Program-made: the position numbers and the translations under genes
In this document: positions 21,143-32,700 of the stretch, piece by piece
Layout: every line of letters starts with the position of its first letter
How positions within the stretch are numbered: the stretch's first letter is position 1
Assembly (NCBI GenBank): GCA_030374765.1
Contig: JARGXX010000092.1
Location: 2,020,001-2,084,000, forward strand
DNA: 64,000 bases
From: Agarophyton chilense
Lineage: Eukaryota; Rhodophyta; Florideophyceae; Gracilariales; Gracilariaceae
Direction of reading: 5' to 3'
Notes under the pieces: generated by a model
Told to the model about the DNA's origin: nothing
Seen by the model: only the letters and a program-made list of their open reading frames with translations
The model's database searches: none

Positions 21143-21765
21143 ATGACTTTTCAGGTCATACTGGTCTTATAATTGCAGCGCGTAGCTACTGCTTCATAAC
21201 GAGGGCGCGTTGGCCCATAAGGGGCTATGTGCGCCATAGCAGCCGCCATTTCCCGTAAAATGCAAGGTTTTCCAGAGGCGTATACTTCGAGTGACGGCCA
21301 CTACTATTGCGGCGTTCGTCATCATGCGTATAATATGTCGCAACGGAGAGTGCATTACATGGCGTTATATCTGGCACAGCCTAAACAGCTTTCTGATCAA
21401 GAACTGTCTGGACGAGCGCGATGGACGCAGGCATTAGAAGCCGGGCAGCGGTTGTATGTTGCGTAGAAGAGGACGAGGAAGCGTCGCTGTCCACAGCGGG
21501 GGATAAGGGTCTTGGTTTGGTTTGTGAGGGATGCACGGCAAAGGATACAAAAACGCTGCTGGTGCTTTTTCAAGGTGGTATCTACCTTCCCGCCAAATTA
21601 AGTTCCTCACGGCTGTGCAACTTGCTCACAGACTCGTGACAAAATGGACACAATTCAGCCCGGTTTTTCACGAGCCGAAGGGATAATTCTGCAACGGTGC
21701 TGCCACTGTAAATTTTATTCTTCACATGCTGCAGTTATGTGGCTCACATCCGCAGGCGTACGGTC
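21143..21765. other. decayed coding-like stretch, unidentified
   Basis: On the plus strand two frames joined by one shift near 21465 read protein-like: YYCGVRHHAYNMSQRRVHYM, QLSDQELSGRARWTQALEAG, then EGCTAKDTKTLLVLF and SSRLCNLLTDS ending at 21639. The frame shift and the lack of a good ATG suggest a pseudogene. I do not recognise the family. Confidence 0.3.
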
Positions 21766-21936
21766 ACTTATTTCTGCAATGTCCCCGTTGCGCCGGGGTG
21801 AGCTGGTCCCAGCTCACCCAGCCAGGTTGAGCGCGTCCCGCCGTCGGGTGAGTTATACCCAGGTTTGGGTTGAGATCACACTGCATCTCAACTCGCGAAA
21901 TCAGCGCCTCACGCAGTGGAACCACCTCACCCTCTT
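21766..21936 (+). repeat. left inverted repeat of the 5.8-kb candidate
   Basis: GC-rich against an AT-rich surrounding. It contains the perfect 11-bp inverted pair GGGTGAGCTGG / CCAGCTCACCC separated by one or two bases. Confidence 0.55.
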
Positions 21937-22530
21937 TTACCCGCGATGTCCCAAGCTCACAGTGTAGACAATTGTAAACCTTTATCACTGCGCAAAAGGT
22001 CGAACAGTGAGTGAGTTGCTTCCATTGATTCCTTGCAAAACAGTCACTGTTCATGGCCTCAACATCCTGCTTTACGATCAGAATATATGATTCACAACCG
22101 AAGCAATTCACCACAAATTTCAAGAAAATGAATCACAACCATTGCGGTGACATGTACGTCTTCTCAACAAAACCTGTTTAACAATAACTAACCAAGAGTG
22201 ATGAGAGTCGTACAATATCTCACGAGGATCAGGTGCAGAAGACTTCTTTGCAACAATTCGCAACCGTAAACCATGACGACGAATGTATTATGTTGTTTTC
22301 AGTTTCCAAAGATAAACTATATCCTAGCAAAAAGAACATATTTGAAACCAATAGTCAAAACTGAAAGCATATGTAAAATATCTGATGAGGATATAAGAAA
22401 ACTGAAAGCCGAAAATTCACTCCTTTTTGTGGAGCAGAATGGTCTGTAGACTTCATCTATCGCAGTTGGTGCTCGTTTTATTGCTGTAGAATACATTTGG
22501 TCATCCTCATTCATTGGAGACCCAGACGTT

Positions 22531-22947
22531 ATGCTGGACAACAGAAGAAATTCATTTCGCTCAAGAAAAAATACTACGCAGAGTGTGAACGAAATAGAAA
22601 TGCAAAGAGGGAGGAAATATGAGGGTCAGAAAGAATGGGAGTATGCGTCACCATTTCGAGCCTTCAAAATAGATATCGATGGTATAAATATTTTTTCGAG
22701 AAAGAAATTTGTCACTGAAGCAAACCATATTCTGAGTAATGTAAACCTGGAGGTGGAAGGGAATTATTGTCTGATGGAAGTAGTTTCAGAAACTAACTTG
22801 ATCAGGTTCCATATTTTGGATGTGTTTTTGCCAGAACACGTCTTAATGAAAAGCACTGCAAGTTTTAACCGTGTTTTTCATAAAAGAAAGAAGAAGGTAA
22901 CTACAACATTCCGGTTCAATTTTTTTCAGTCCTTCACGTTCTTGTAG
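22531..22947 (+). CDS. hypothetical protein inside the 5.8-kb candidate
   Basis: A 138-residue ATG frame starting MLDNRRNSFRSRKN. The same frame is coding-like for about 55 codons further upstream (KISDEDIRKLKAENSLLFVEQ, then a TAG, then VGARFIAVEYIWSSSFIGDPDV), so this may be the 3' part of a longer gene broken by one stop. The middle alternates hydrophobic strands (GNYCLMEVVSETNLIRFHILDVF) and the end is basic. No family is recognised. Confidence 0.35.
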   Translation: MLDNRRNSFRSRKNTTQSVNEIEMQRGRKYEGQKEWEYASPFRAFKIDIDGINIFSRKKFVTEANHILSNVNLEVEGNYCLMEVVSETNLIRFHILDVFLPEHVLMKSTASFNRVFHKRKKKVTTTFRFNFFQSFTFL

Positions 22948-23416
22948 CATCTTTTTCGTTGACAGTTGCCAATATCACCGAAAAACGAAACAAAAGTTTC
23001 TTCTTCCAGATGGGTATTAAGATCGCTAGGTATTCTAATTTTTAATCGGCTTTATCATGTACTACTGGAAGAAGACAAAGCGTGTGGGATCTTGTTGTAT
23101 GATGGTTAAACTTTCTTTAACCGGCAAATGCGATTATCACCAAATGAGAGGATGAGTTAGGATCTGTCAAACTCATTTTTCTATATCTACCCGGCGTAAT
23201 AGTGTTTAGTTTGGATGACGATTACCAAAGGTTATGATCGAATTCAGTGGCCCAGTGAACAGCAATGTCCCATGTGAACAACGCTCAAAAGACACTTGGT
23301 CCTGTGAACGACGCCTTGTGTTCTGCTTTGAATCCTGTGTTTTTAAATAGAAAATACTCCAGACCTGGCTAGAAAGAAATTGATTTTTGAAAAAGACTAG
23401 TGTCTTTACGACCGAA

Positions 23417-23832
23417 GGCCTCATATGAGGCCATTTTTTATTTCTTTGTAATGAAGCAATAAATGAAATCTACAAGCTCTGCATAACAAAAACATATTCC
23501 CAAACACTCTTTTTTGATGGAATCAACATTTCATATAATCATTACAAGATGATTGAAAGAGATATTTCCTTTCGCCATGTTTTTTTGGATCGTTTGAAGC
23601 CAAAAGTAGTTGGTTTTTTTTGCGACTACTTTAGTTTGCTACACAAAAAGTATATCCTTTTTTAAGTAGATTATTAAAGCTCTGTATGACTAGACTCTCG
23701 AGGCTTTTCATCATCGATAAAGATTTGTGGTTTTTAGTATTGTTTTCTTACTTTCTGCTCTAAATCTGAAAACTCATATCTTGAATGAATTTCAGTTACT
23801 TTTTAAGAGACGTTTTGGCCTCCTATGAGACC
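23417..23832 (+). mobile_element. MITE copy 1 (416 bp)
   Basis: It starts with the perfect palindrome GGCCTCATATGAGGCC and ends GGCCTCCTATGAGACC, giving terminal inverted repeats of about 17 bp with two mismatches. It is AT-rich inside and has no coding capacity. A second copy of the same 416-bp length lies inverted at 38996-39411. Confidence 0.8.
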
Positions 23833-24728
23833 AAGATTTCCTAAAGTGAATCCATTTCTCCGGGCGTGTAGACACTAACGAGATTATTTCAACTGGTCCT
23901 GACAGCTGGGCTAGTGCCACCGATAGTGGATGCTTTAAAGCAATGCCCGGTGACGGGAAGTGCCCTATAGAACGTTCGAAACCCACTCCCAAAGCGAGGC
24001 AGAACAGAGGTAATAGCCCTCGTGACAACACAGGTGCGGCCGTAATTTCACGAGAGACTCAGGCACACTTAAGAGTTTGAAGGAACAGACCTGAAAAGCG
24101 TTCAATGATGGCGGCTGTGTATCGGTACCGAGGCTTACAGCGTGTGAACAGGTGTCGGTAGATCCAGTGAACGGAAGGAAAAAACGGAAAAGATCCAAAA
24201 GAGAAGAGGCGGAAGACTCGTGTTAACGAGCGAGGAATATAACAAGCAAAACAATACCAATACTGGGGCGGAGGTGGTACCTGGTCTGTGAAAGAAATAC
24301 AATACATAACAAAACATAAAAATAGGAAGACCAATAGTAGGTTTGACCGCAGTGCTCTCCTGGATTGAATCAGTCGATAACAAATCAGTACTCACGGGAG
24401 CTTCTCCAAGAAAGAGGTAAAGCTGTCGCACAAGCGAACTAAGCCATTCTTGAACATGGGTGGACTTTACAGAGTGGCTGGGTGGAAATATCTATAAATA
24501 CCTAGATTCCCACACGAGGGCTGTGCCACTCCTGGCACTGTAAACCTACCGAAATAGATACTAATTATATAAAATATTCCGTAATAAAGAGGCCACCATT
24601 ACAGATCCGCAGTACACGCCATACTCATATTGTGAGCCATTTCTTGATAGAAGACAATCGTAAGTCTTGAAACGCATCATTTCTATCAGAGCAAACAAAG
24701 CGCATTGCACTACAGATGCTCTATATAG

Positions 24729-24772
24729 TATCCTTTGTATAAAGCGAATACATTCGCTTTATACAAAGGATA
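24729..24772. repeat. 44-bp palindrome with perfect 21-bp arms
   Basis: The left arm 24729-24749 (starts TATCCTTTGTATAAAGCG) and the right arm 24752-24772 are exact reverse complements around a 2-base AC centre. It lies in AT-rich DNA just before a coding-like stretch. It could extrude as a cruciform. Confidence 0.97.
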
Positions 24773-24867
24773 GAATTTGAAGGGTTCGATTGATTACAAT
24801 AATGATCGTCTTGAAGCACCAGGAATAGGGACGCCCAAAAGAAGTCTGGATTATCTGTTTGTTTGTG

Positions 24868-25637
24868 GAGAACGTCCGATACGGAAGAAGCATAAAGGGT
24901 TGGTTTTCAGTGGACGTGGTTGCAGGAAAATATATAGCGGCTGCAGAAAATCGAAGACTCCCTCCGGACGAGTTATGGAGGCGGCTGTGTATCGCGAAAG
25001 ATAAAGCGGCCGAATTGCTGCCATTTATCACAACAATGACTGCTTTTTCTCTGCGAAGAAGTTCACTCTCATTCCCAAACCACGCCATCAAATTCAGAAG
25101 AGCATTTTGGAAAGAGTACTTGTTCACCTCGTGTATGACAGATCGCGGAAGGTGAAGGAGAGCCACAGGACCCAACTCTACGAAAACTCATTGCCCAGAT
25201 TGAATGTTAAACAAGTCATGGCACAGATAGTGGAGATAACGTTGCTGCAATCGGAGGTCCCAGGATGTTTTTTGAGCCAATCCTTTCAATTTATGTCGTG
25301 CACAACTTGTACTATAGCCGAAGATTATGAATACAATGGAGAAGCGCCTTCATATTTGGATTCCGGAAAACGAATTTCCTACGGTTCTCAAACACTTCCC
25401 GAAAGCAAGGAAGCTGTAAACCAGAATTTGATTTCTAAGTTGATTGTTCTTTTTCAAACATTGAATCTGCAATTCAACTTCTCTCCTAGCCCCAACCAAC
25501 AACAACATGTAGTTGATTTTGTAATGTCGGCTACAGCGGAGAGTCTTTCGTCCAGAACGAAAAACGAGATTATGAGGATGATGAATGCTGTAGGACATAG
25601 GCAATCTCAATCGTTTCGAAAATCGCAATTCATCTAG
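24868..25637 (+). pseudogene. broken coding-like region in the 5.8-kb candidate
   Basis: One frame reads FSVDVVAGKYIAAAENRRLP, DELWRRLCIAKDKAAELLPF and NHAIKFRRAFWKEYLF, then a shift near 25140 leads to a second frame running to 25637 (NSLPRLNVKQVMAQIVEITL, SYGSQTLPESKEAVNQNLIS and HVVDFVMSATAESLSSRTKN). Both look like real protein in composition. There is no good ATG. The family is not recognised. Confidence 0.35.
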
Positions 25638-25993
25638 AAAGCATTACAACTCAAAAAAGATGGTGCTAGGGGCTCTATTGTGTTTTTAGCTTTTCCCGAC
25701 CAAGGTATAACACCACTGCAACGCGAAGAGAGGAAACGGCAAAGGGTTTTTGGACCGTATGTACAAAATATTACTGACATCCTGGATAATGAAGCTTTTA
25801 ATAAGCACGGCAGGGATGAATGAGGACAGTCTCAATAAGGCACAAGTGGTAAGGGCTTTAATTTTGTTTTTTTGAAACCCACACTGTGAGTAACGGCATA
25901 TTTTTCTGCTCCAATGAACAAAATTTTGCTGATCAGAAGCTTTAAGTATAATATATTCCAACAATAGGTTTAATATGGGCTAAGAAGGAATCT

Positions 25994-26272
25994 ATGTCTT
26001 CGGATAGCCCCGACACCGTACTTTACTACTCTAAAAACGACGTTGAGTTGCACGTATGCGCCGTGGAAACTAAGACCATGACAGCCCTGAACACTATCGA
26101 GGCGGCTTACCAACGAAGGCATTCGTACACGGAAATATCTCACATCAGAAATATAGGACATAACGAAGATTCGACGAAGCTGTTTATCTCTCTTGTGTTA
26201 TCGACAGAATATGGATCTCACTGTCTGCATCAAGTTGTTTTCCTCAATCTTAGATGTGTTAGGTTCGCCTAA
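25994..26272 (+). CDS. small ORF with a PD-(D/E)XK-like pattern
   Basis: A 92-residue ATG frame. The segment SPDTVLYYSKNDVELHVCAVETKTM has Pro-Asp, a hydrophobic strand and Glu-x-Lys spaced as in PD-(D/E)XK nucleases, and the rest (AAYQRRHSYTEISHIRNIG, DSTKLFISLVLSTEYGSHCL) is helix-like. Alone this is weak evidence; the frame may be one exon of a decayed transposon gene. The function is not established. Confidence 0.3.
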   Translation: MSSDSPDTVLYYSKNDVELHVCAVETKTMTALNTIEAAYQRRHSYTEISHIRNIGHNEDSTKLFISLVLSTEYGSHCLHQVVFLNLRCVRFA

Positions 26273-26770
26273 GCAAAAGGCGGTACCTGCGGTGCCGAAG
26301 AAGTAGTTTCCATTACTATTTGTGAGTTTCATTCTAGTGTCATGATAATTTACATTTACATACTGGAAGGATTGCGCGTGAGAGATTTTTCATGGGTCGG
26401 TTGCGAGGCTTCTATGATTTCTAAGGAATATGATGACCTATTACAAACTTCTCATGCGTCGGACTTAACTTCGCATGCCTCTTACTATAATTTGAGTTAA
26501 ACGTACCGTTTGCTTGTTCCAAAGCAAGGAACCTCGCCTCCAGGTCGCATGATAATACCTACTGCGTTCTTTTATTAGAACTATGTTAAGGGCGGTTTGA
26601 AGAGCTTAGCAGAGCGATGAGAAATATTAGCTACACAAATTGTGGAGAAAACTCTATCGTGAGTATCATAGGCTGCTTGTTGTGCGCCCAAGTGCAAAAG
26701 GCGGCTGTGTTCCGCCGATTATCTGTGGCGAAACAGAAGGGAACTTTTTCAATTTCGTTTTGAAGACAGT

Positions 26771-27236
26771 GTGGGAAAAGGAAACAGAGAGCTCCGGAAA
26801 GATATAACGACGTGCGCTTCGTTTGCGAGTTTTGCCCCACAGCTTGCTGTAGTTCGCAGTGAAGCAGCTCAAGCTGAGGCAAGGACGTCTATCTGTGCCA
26901 GTAGCAATAAAAATGTTCAGCAGACTATTGATAACATAACACCGTATGCTACAGAACCAATATATAAGCGAAATATTGTGGAAATGTATACTCGCACTGC
27001 AGAAAAGAAAAGAAGACTTGAAAGAATAGGATTATACCAAAATGTCAAAGGAAAAGAAATCTACTCTCCTTTTTGTTCCTACAGTCACACCATCAAGAAG
27101 AATGGTAAGAACTTTAGAAACAAAAGGAGGTTCTCGTCAAGTACTGTATTGCAGTGTTTGTTGGGAAGCAATTTCATCGCAATGCTGGGATAGGTTACAT
27201 TCTGAAGACGAACTAAAACGCTCTCAAATACCTTAA
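26771..27236 (+). pseudogene. unidentified coding-like stretch near the right end of the 5.8-kb candidate
   Basis: Overlapping plus frames (26771-27193 and 27042-27236) contain basic, protein-like segments such as PSRRMVRTLETKGGSRQVLY and CSVCWEAIS. Neither has a recognised domain. They may be parts of one frameshifted gene. Confidence 0.25.
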
Positions 27237-27384
27237 GAAAAACTTGAGAAACTACTGAGCAAAGCATCGTAAAGATACTCCATTATACCAAGAAGTTATG
27301 AACAAAACAAAATAATTTGAGACCGAACCACACTGACGCAGCCAAACGACGACGCGGGAAGAACGCAGATGCCCTCCGAGCAAT

Positions 27385-27569
27385 AGAGGGTGAGTTACTT
27401 CCACTGCGCTAGGCCTTGGTCCCGCGAGGTGAAATGAAGTCTGATCTCAGCCCAATTCTGGGTGAAACCCACTGGAAGGTGGAACGCCCTCACCCCGTCC
27501 GGGTGAGGTGGAACCCCCTCACCCAAACCTCACCCCAGAGGAACAGGGATACAAAATTTAAGCAACGGA
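27385..27569 (-). repeat. right inverted repeat of the 5.8-kb candidate
   Basis: Inverted counterpart of 21766-21936; see the element entry for shared blocks. It is clearly more GC-rich than its neighbours. Confidence 0.55.
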
Positions 27570-27747
27570 AAAACTCTTGATATTATCGTCGTCAGATATT
27601 TCTCGTATCATATCAGGAGCAGTCAGACGAAAAATGAACGAAGTTTGGGTACCTATTTTCGTGAGATGGGCAGATCTCACGACACCTTTTTCGTATGTCC
27701 CAAATATGGTGATAACCACCTAAATTCCACCTCTCCCGCACCCCAAA

Positions 27748-28541
27748 ATGGCTTTCATTGAGCCTACATCTCCTACACCTCCCACCCTTGATCCCGGTTC
27801 TGTGCCCACACCATCGCCGGTGTTTCCGTGTGCTACACCAAACCTTCCTCCTTCTGCCAACCAGGGAAAAAAGTTTAAAAGATTTCGTTTCACAGATGCA
27901 TACGATACCAGTTTACAGAAGCCGTTGCTGCACGTCGTCTCCACCTTCCAGAGTGGGGGAACACAGAGACGTTTTGCAAAGCAGTACTGGGGCTCTTTCT
28001 CCCTTAGGTTCCTAGCGCAGCTTTTACGTACTTTCATCGCACTTCGGCAAAAACTCTCCAAGAGAGGTTCAGTACGCTGGTAGCACGCCGTTGCCAGATC
28101 GTCCGTGTTGACTAGGATGCATCTGGGGTCACTGAAAAACTGACAGAACAAGATGCACTTCTTGATGACGTCATCTCCGAGAAAGATCAGAAAGAAGAAG
28201 CAAATCGGGTAGAGAAAATGCAGCAATCTAAGCAGGAAAAACGATTGTGTGCTCCCGGAGCCCTGATCCATGAGGCAGTGCTAATAAGAAGCAGGTCATT
28301 CGTGACAGCTTTTCATTGTGCTACTGCTGTCGATAGAATTAGTAAAAGGCCTTGAGCGTCATCAAAATGCGAATGACACGTATCTTTCGGTTCTGATGAT
28401 GAGGATTCATATCTGCTCATGGAGCATATCAAGAAGAAATTAGATACGGAAACGCGCAGGCTTTCTTTAGAGAAGCGTTGATTCGCCCTAGAGGCGGAGG
28501 AGCAATGCGCGGCTATTGACGTAAATAAGAAGATGTTTTAA
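27748..28541 (+). pseudogene. Myb/SANT-like accessory protein of a Harbinger-like element
   Basis: ATG at 27748 after a C-rich leader. A Pro/Thr-rich N-terminus is followed by KKFKRFRFTDAYDTSLQKPL, which matches the start of Myb/SANT-like DNA-binding domains found beside Harbinger transposases. After a frameshift near 28040 the sequence continues KTLQERFSTLVARR, VTEKLTEQDALLDDVISEKD, QSKQEKRLCAPGALIHEAVL and DTETRRLSLEK, i.e. the linker and coiled-coil tail of the same family, with further stops. In active Harbinger elements the Myb-like protein carries the transposase to the nucleus and to the terminal repeats. It is convergent with the transposase at 28642-29775. Confidence 0.65.
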
Positions 28542-28641
28542 ATTATGAGCCCGGTTGCCGACAAACTCAACTAGAATTTCAGTTCATGGTTTTTCCATAC
28601 GCCTGGTTCCAGTGCTTGCTTTTCTCACAGCTTTTTTGGGA

Positions 28642-29775
28642 TTATGTATACTCGCGGAAGGATGGAGGTTTACACTTAAAGAAACTGTCCACTTGACCTC
28701 CTTGTTCCAAACATGTCTTGTAGTTCAAAAGAAGCGCTAATATCGTGTAACGTAGACCGAATGGGGACCGTATAACTTCAAGCAATCGAGGAATACCGTC
28801 GCAGGTGAAAATCTGCTTGAGGTCCCGGTAATTTCATTCAACTGAAACACACATTGCACTCATCTTAGTATGATATTGCGCCTTCTGCGCTGTAGCTGTC
28901 GCCTCCACGAACGCTACTTGACACATTGACCGCATCATATAGGCAGATTCGCCGTAGATACAGTACTGCTCCCCATCAACTACAAATCCACTCTTCAGTC
29001 CAGTTTCAATAATAGTACGGTGAAGCAGAGTCAAATTATGGCAGCGCCCTGCTTTACGTCTATAGAGGTTAAACATGAGTTCTTCTGGGGTTGTAATCGT
29101 CTGATATATTAAACTTTGCATACTCTTATGACCTGAGTAACATGAATACTGAAACTCCAGGTCCTCCCAAGTCCCTGCATTCTAATTTTGTGGCAGTTAA
29201 TGAAGCCTGTACACCGATCAAGTGAAGCTCCCGCTTCTTCGATACACTTAGTTTAGTATGAAGCTCTTGTTCTGAAAAGAGAATTTTAATTGTGGTATTG
29301 AAGTGCCTTATGTGAACGAGCAAAACTTTCCAACACCTCCCGAAAAATCTAACTCATCTTAAAAGTATCGCATATCAAATGTATGTTTTAGGTCAAATCA
29401 TGTGCAGGAAAATGATAGGCGACGAAGAACGAGTCAGCATGCGGTATTGACTTCAAATCAGTAGGGAATGTGCTTGGTTGCAGTTGATCCACATCCCATT
29501 TCTTAAGACACTTTTCCGACATCATCCTTCCGAAACTGAAATTCGTGAAGATTCTGCTCCTGAGAGTAACTATTCAATTTGAAGGAGTATTGGTAAATAA
29601 GATTAGCCCTTGCAGTCAAACAAAGTACATCTTCTCTTGCATTTCTTTCCATCATCCAGATTGCCACCAGTACAGCCTTAAAAACATCCACAGCAACTGC
29701 TAATGACCAAGTCCTTTTACTGCTCTTGTGCCACGCAATGGTGCGGCCCACTTTAAAGTCATACTGTCGTTCCAT
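28642..29775 (-). pseudogene. PIF/Harbinger-like transposase (DDE_Tnp_4 type), copy 2
   Basis: ATG at 29775. It reads NLHEFQFRKDDVGKVS, VLRRLSFS, then after many stops and shifts LIYQTITTPEELMFNLYRRK, AGRCHNLTLLHRTIIETGLK, SGFVVDGEQYCIYGESAYMM and QKAQYHTKMSAM, then a stop and YRDLKQIFTCDGIPRLLEVI, RSPFGLRYTILALLLNYKTC and CKPPSFREYT. The order, spacing and C-terminal PPSFREYT ending match the transposase at 18652-19618 (PSPSLEEYLA). The region that should hold the first catalytic Asp is too decayed to see. Together with the convergent Myb-like gene it forms one dead two-gene element. Confidence 0.75.
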
Positions 29776-32700
29776 GGTGCCTGTTCGACGTATGTTTCCC
29801 TTTACGAAAAAGATGCGTTTAAGCTAATACCGAAATCTACCCCAACATATAGTTTGGTTTGAGTAGACTCCGCACTATTCGGCTATGAAAAACCGAACGC
29901 AGATCACTTTGGAGTTTTGTTCGTCACCATTTGGGAGGTCGTTCCAAAAGGTGATATGCTTTTTGATGAGACGGTGCGTCCCAACGGAAAAATGCAGCCC
30001 CATTTCATTTTCGAATTGAGGCTTTTGATCGCGACTTCGTTCGAAACATTTTTTTATCTTGTGAAACGATCGGATCTGACCCCTTCATGGGCCTCAAGCA
30101 TTGGGCCGGAGCTCAACCTAAGAGTGAATAACGGCGATAATTAGGCGACGGCGTCCATATAGGTTGAAGCCGTTTAGTTTCGAGTGACTCGAAGACTTTT
30201 GGACACAGGATTTCATCCATTTAGTGACAGTAAAGTCTAGTGCTCGGCGGATGTGCTCGCCGGCTGTCCTTTTTGACCAAATTTATTGTACTTCTTATGT
30301 ACACTGTTGTATGTGAGTGAAGACACACGGGGAGTAGTCCACAGCTGTAATTTTCTGTAAGTGTACCGGCCGTCTCGAAGACGGCGGTGGGATGCAAATA
30401 TGCCATAGTGCTGCCGCTCGCGTCCTCCTTGCTCGTTATGTCTATTTCTCTGCCCTCCCACCCTGCTACGCTCCGTGCACTAAGGTTTCGGCATGTCTAC
30501 TTCTCTTTTCGTTTGAGTACGCGTGCTTAATTTCTCTCCCCTTTATCTCTAGTCATCTTTTGTAGCCGATATCTGCTTTGAGAGCAATGAATCATCCCGA
30601 GAGGTTTTTTCATCAAGGAACAACTCACGCCGAGAGGGTTTTTGGACCCGTTGCAGCGAGGTGATATTGGGAATCGTTCGATAAAGTTTAAATAAGACAG
30701 TATCCGTAGGGCAGCCATTCCAGTTCCACAAGCTTTCCATGGGCTCCACCGGTGTGTGCGATAATAGTTAGGTGTTCTTCACCATGTTGTATCGATGCTC
30801 GTACTTCAGGTGCTGCTAATTTTGTTTCATTTGCTTCTGAGGTTACGCTTTCATTCAGGAAATCATTTTTTGTTGCACTTCATCAGTATCGGTCTGAGGA
30901 TCATGATCTGCAGTTTCGCTACGATTGGATTCCAGTTTCAGCTGTATCTCATACTGCTTTGTCAAAAATCCCATCGGCACAACCATCGTCGCCCCGCTCG
31001 CCGCACTTCCGCGTCCAGCGCCAGAGCCCGGTTTGCCACGGCCAATCTGAATTCGTAGCCTCTTTAGTAGTCTCAAAGCTTCATGTGACTCCGCGCACAC
31101 ATTGTCAAATTCGTGTCCGCTTCATCAATTTCGCGTTCTCGTGGGCAAAGGATGTTAGGTCCAGAAAATAATCGTTGCTATAAATCACGTGCACTAACAC
31201 CATTTTCGCTTCGGTGAAACTTCGTTCTTGGATTTGTGAGACAGCTGATTGTGCGTCCAGCTGCAGTATCTGGTGTAGCATCTGCTTCTTTACGCAAGTG
31301 CATCAAGCCGGGTGAAATGCTTCGCCGATCCAAAAGGCAAGGGCCATTGTTAACTCTCTATCATCGCACAATGCATCTTGTGTTGCACGCGTTGTCACTT
31401 CCTCTAAACATCCTCGCAACCAGTGCTTGTTTCTGACCGCGGTGGTACAGCTCCCAACTGGGCTTCAATATCGTGCTTGGTTGCAGCAATGTCATCCGCC
31501 AGAATTTTGATCTTATTAAATTAACGCTGACGCGACCCTGCAGATAGAAGTCAGTTTTTGATACATTCTAATTCGCGCTCGTGTAGCAAGGTTTGCAGAA
31601 CGGAGCCGGCGCGGCGAGCACGAGCGCCTGTCTAGGCGCAAACGCTGGCATAGACGTAAGATCTGGCGTGGGCACAAAGGCTGGGGGCGGCGCAGACGCC
31701 GGTGTAGTGGACAAAGTCGGCGTCTGTGCCAACGCCGCCCTCTCTGCAAACGAAAGCCCGGACGGCAAAGCGAAGTGCGGCTATAAAAAGATCACGCGCG
31801 TAACGTGTGGTCGCAAGTGCGTGAACTTCGCCTCAAGCGCGCTGGCGTGAGGTGCGTATTCAGATGCGCAAGCGTAGCATGGCCAGCACGAGCGCGCCAG
31901 CGTACGGAGCTGAACTTGATACATACAAAACATATCGATTCGGAAAGTATACGAAAGCATTTAGTACTTAAAATTTATATTTTCTTACGCCTAGTTTCTA
32001 CGCGCAAACCGGTACACATGTATACGAAAATATTAAAAAGAGGCTTCTTGCCTAAATTCTTTAATGTGCCCAAATTTTGAAATACTGACCTGTCCCTCAC
32101 CGTAAGCAGGAAACCGTTTTCACGTTTCCGTTCAGCGATTTTCTTCAGCCCTTCCTGGACAACCAAAGTCGGGACCAATATCTCCGTTCATCAATTAAGT
32201 GACAAACTCCAAACTTAGTTGTTTTGAATCTGCAAACGTATGTAAACCCGTCCTCCAAATTTTAGTTATTCTTCATGCGTAAGGCACCTTCCGGCCAGAG
32301 TTGTGCAAGACCCTATACCGTATCAGAATGAACTCTGGATCGCTTGTTTTGCTTGCAAGTCACTAGATGTCCGGAAACCCAGCCTTAACTTTTTTCTCCA
32401 ACCCGAGCACATAGTAGCACGTGTTTTAGGCAATACAGCGTATGTTTTCAATCCTCTTGCAGCGTTTCATTGAAAAAAGGACCAGAAGATCTAATTGTGA
32501 ACTGCTTGTCGGGACAAAAGATATGGCTGTAATGGAATTTGTAACCGTCGAAGGTATGGCGAGGAATGCTCGGAGCGCGCTTTGAGGGCATTACGGAATA
32601 GAAGCTCACCTGCGCATGGATGTGATGTACCAAAACCATGTTCAATATGTTTGGTTTTCTCACGTAGTCCACTACAATTCGAAAAGACAACAAACTCAAG

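Larger units (their letters stand above)
21766..27569. mobile_element. candidate 5.8-kb DNA transposon with long terminal inverted repeats
   Basis: A stretch at 21766-21936 recurs inverted at 27385-27569. Shared blocks, read in the same sense, include GGGGTGAG, GAGATCA, a CTCGCG segment, CGCAGTGGAA and CTCACCCTCT, with intervening differences, so the repeats are old and imperfect (roughly 60-75% by eye). Each arm also contains its own GGGTGAG/CTCACCC hairpin. Between them are several plus-strand coding-like stretches (22360-22947, 24868-25637, 25994-26272, 26771-27236). No target duplication was identified. The alternative is two independent inverted copies of a short GC-rich MITE. Confidence 0.4.
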
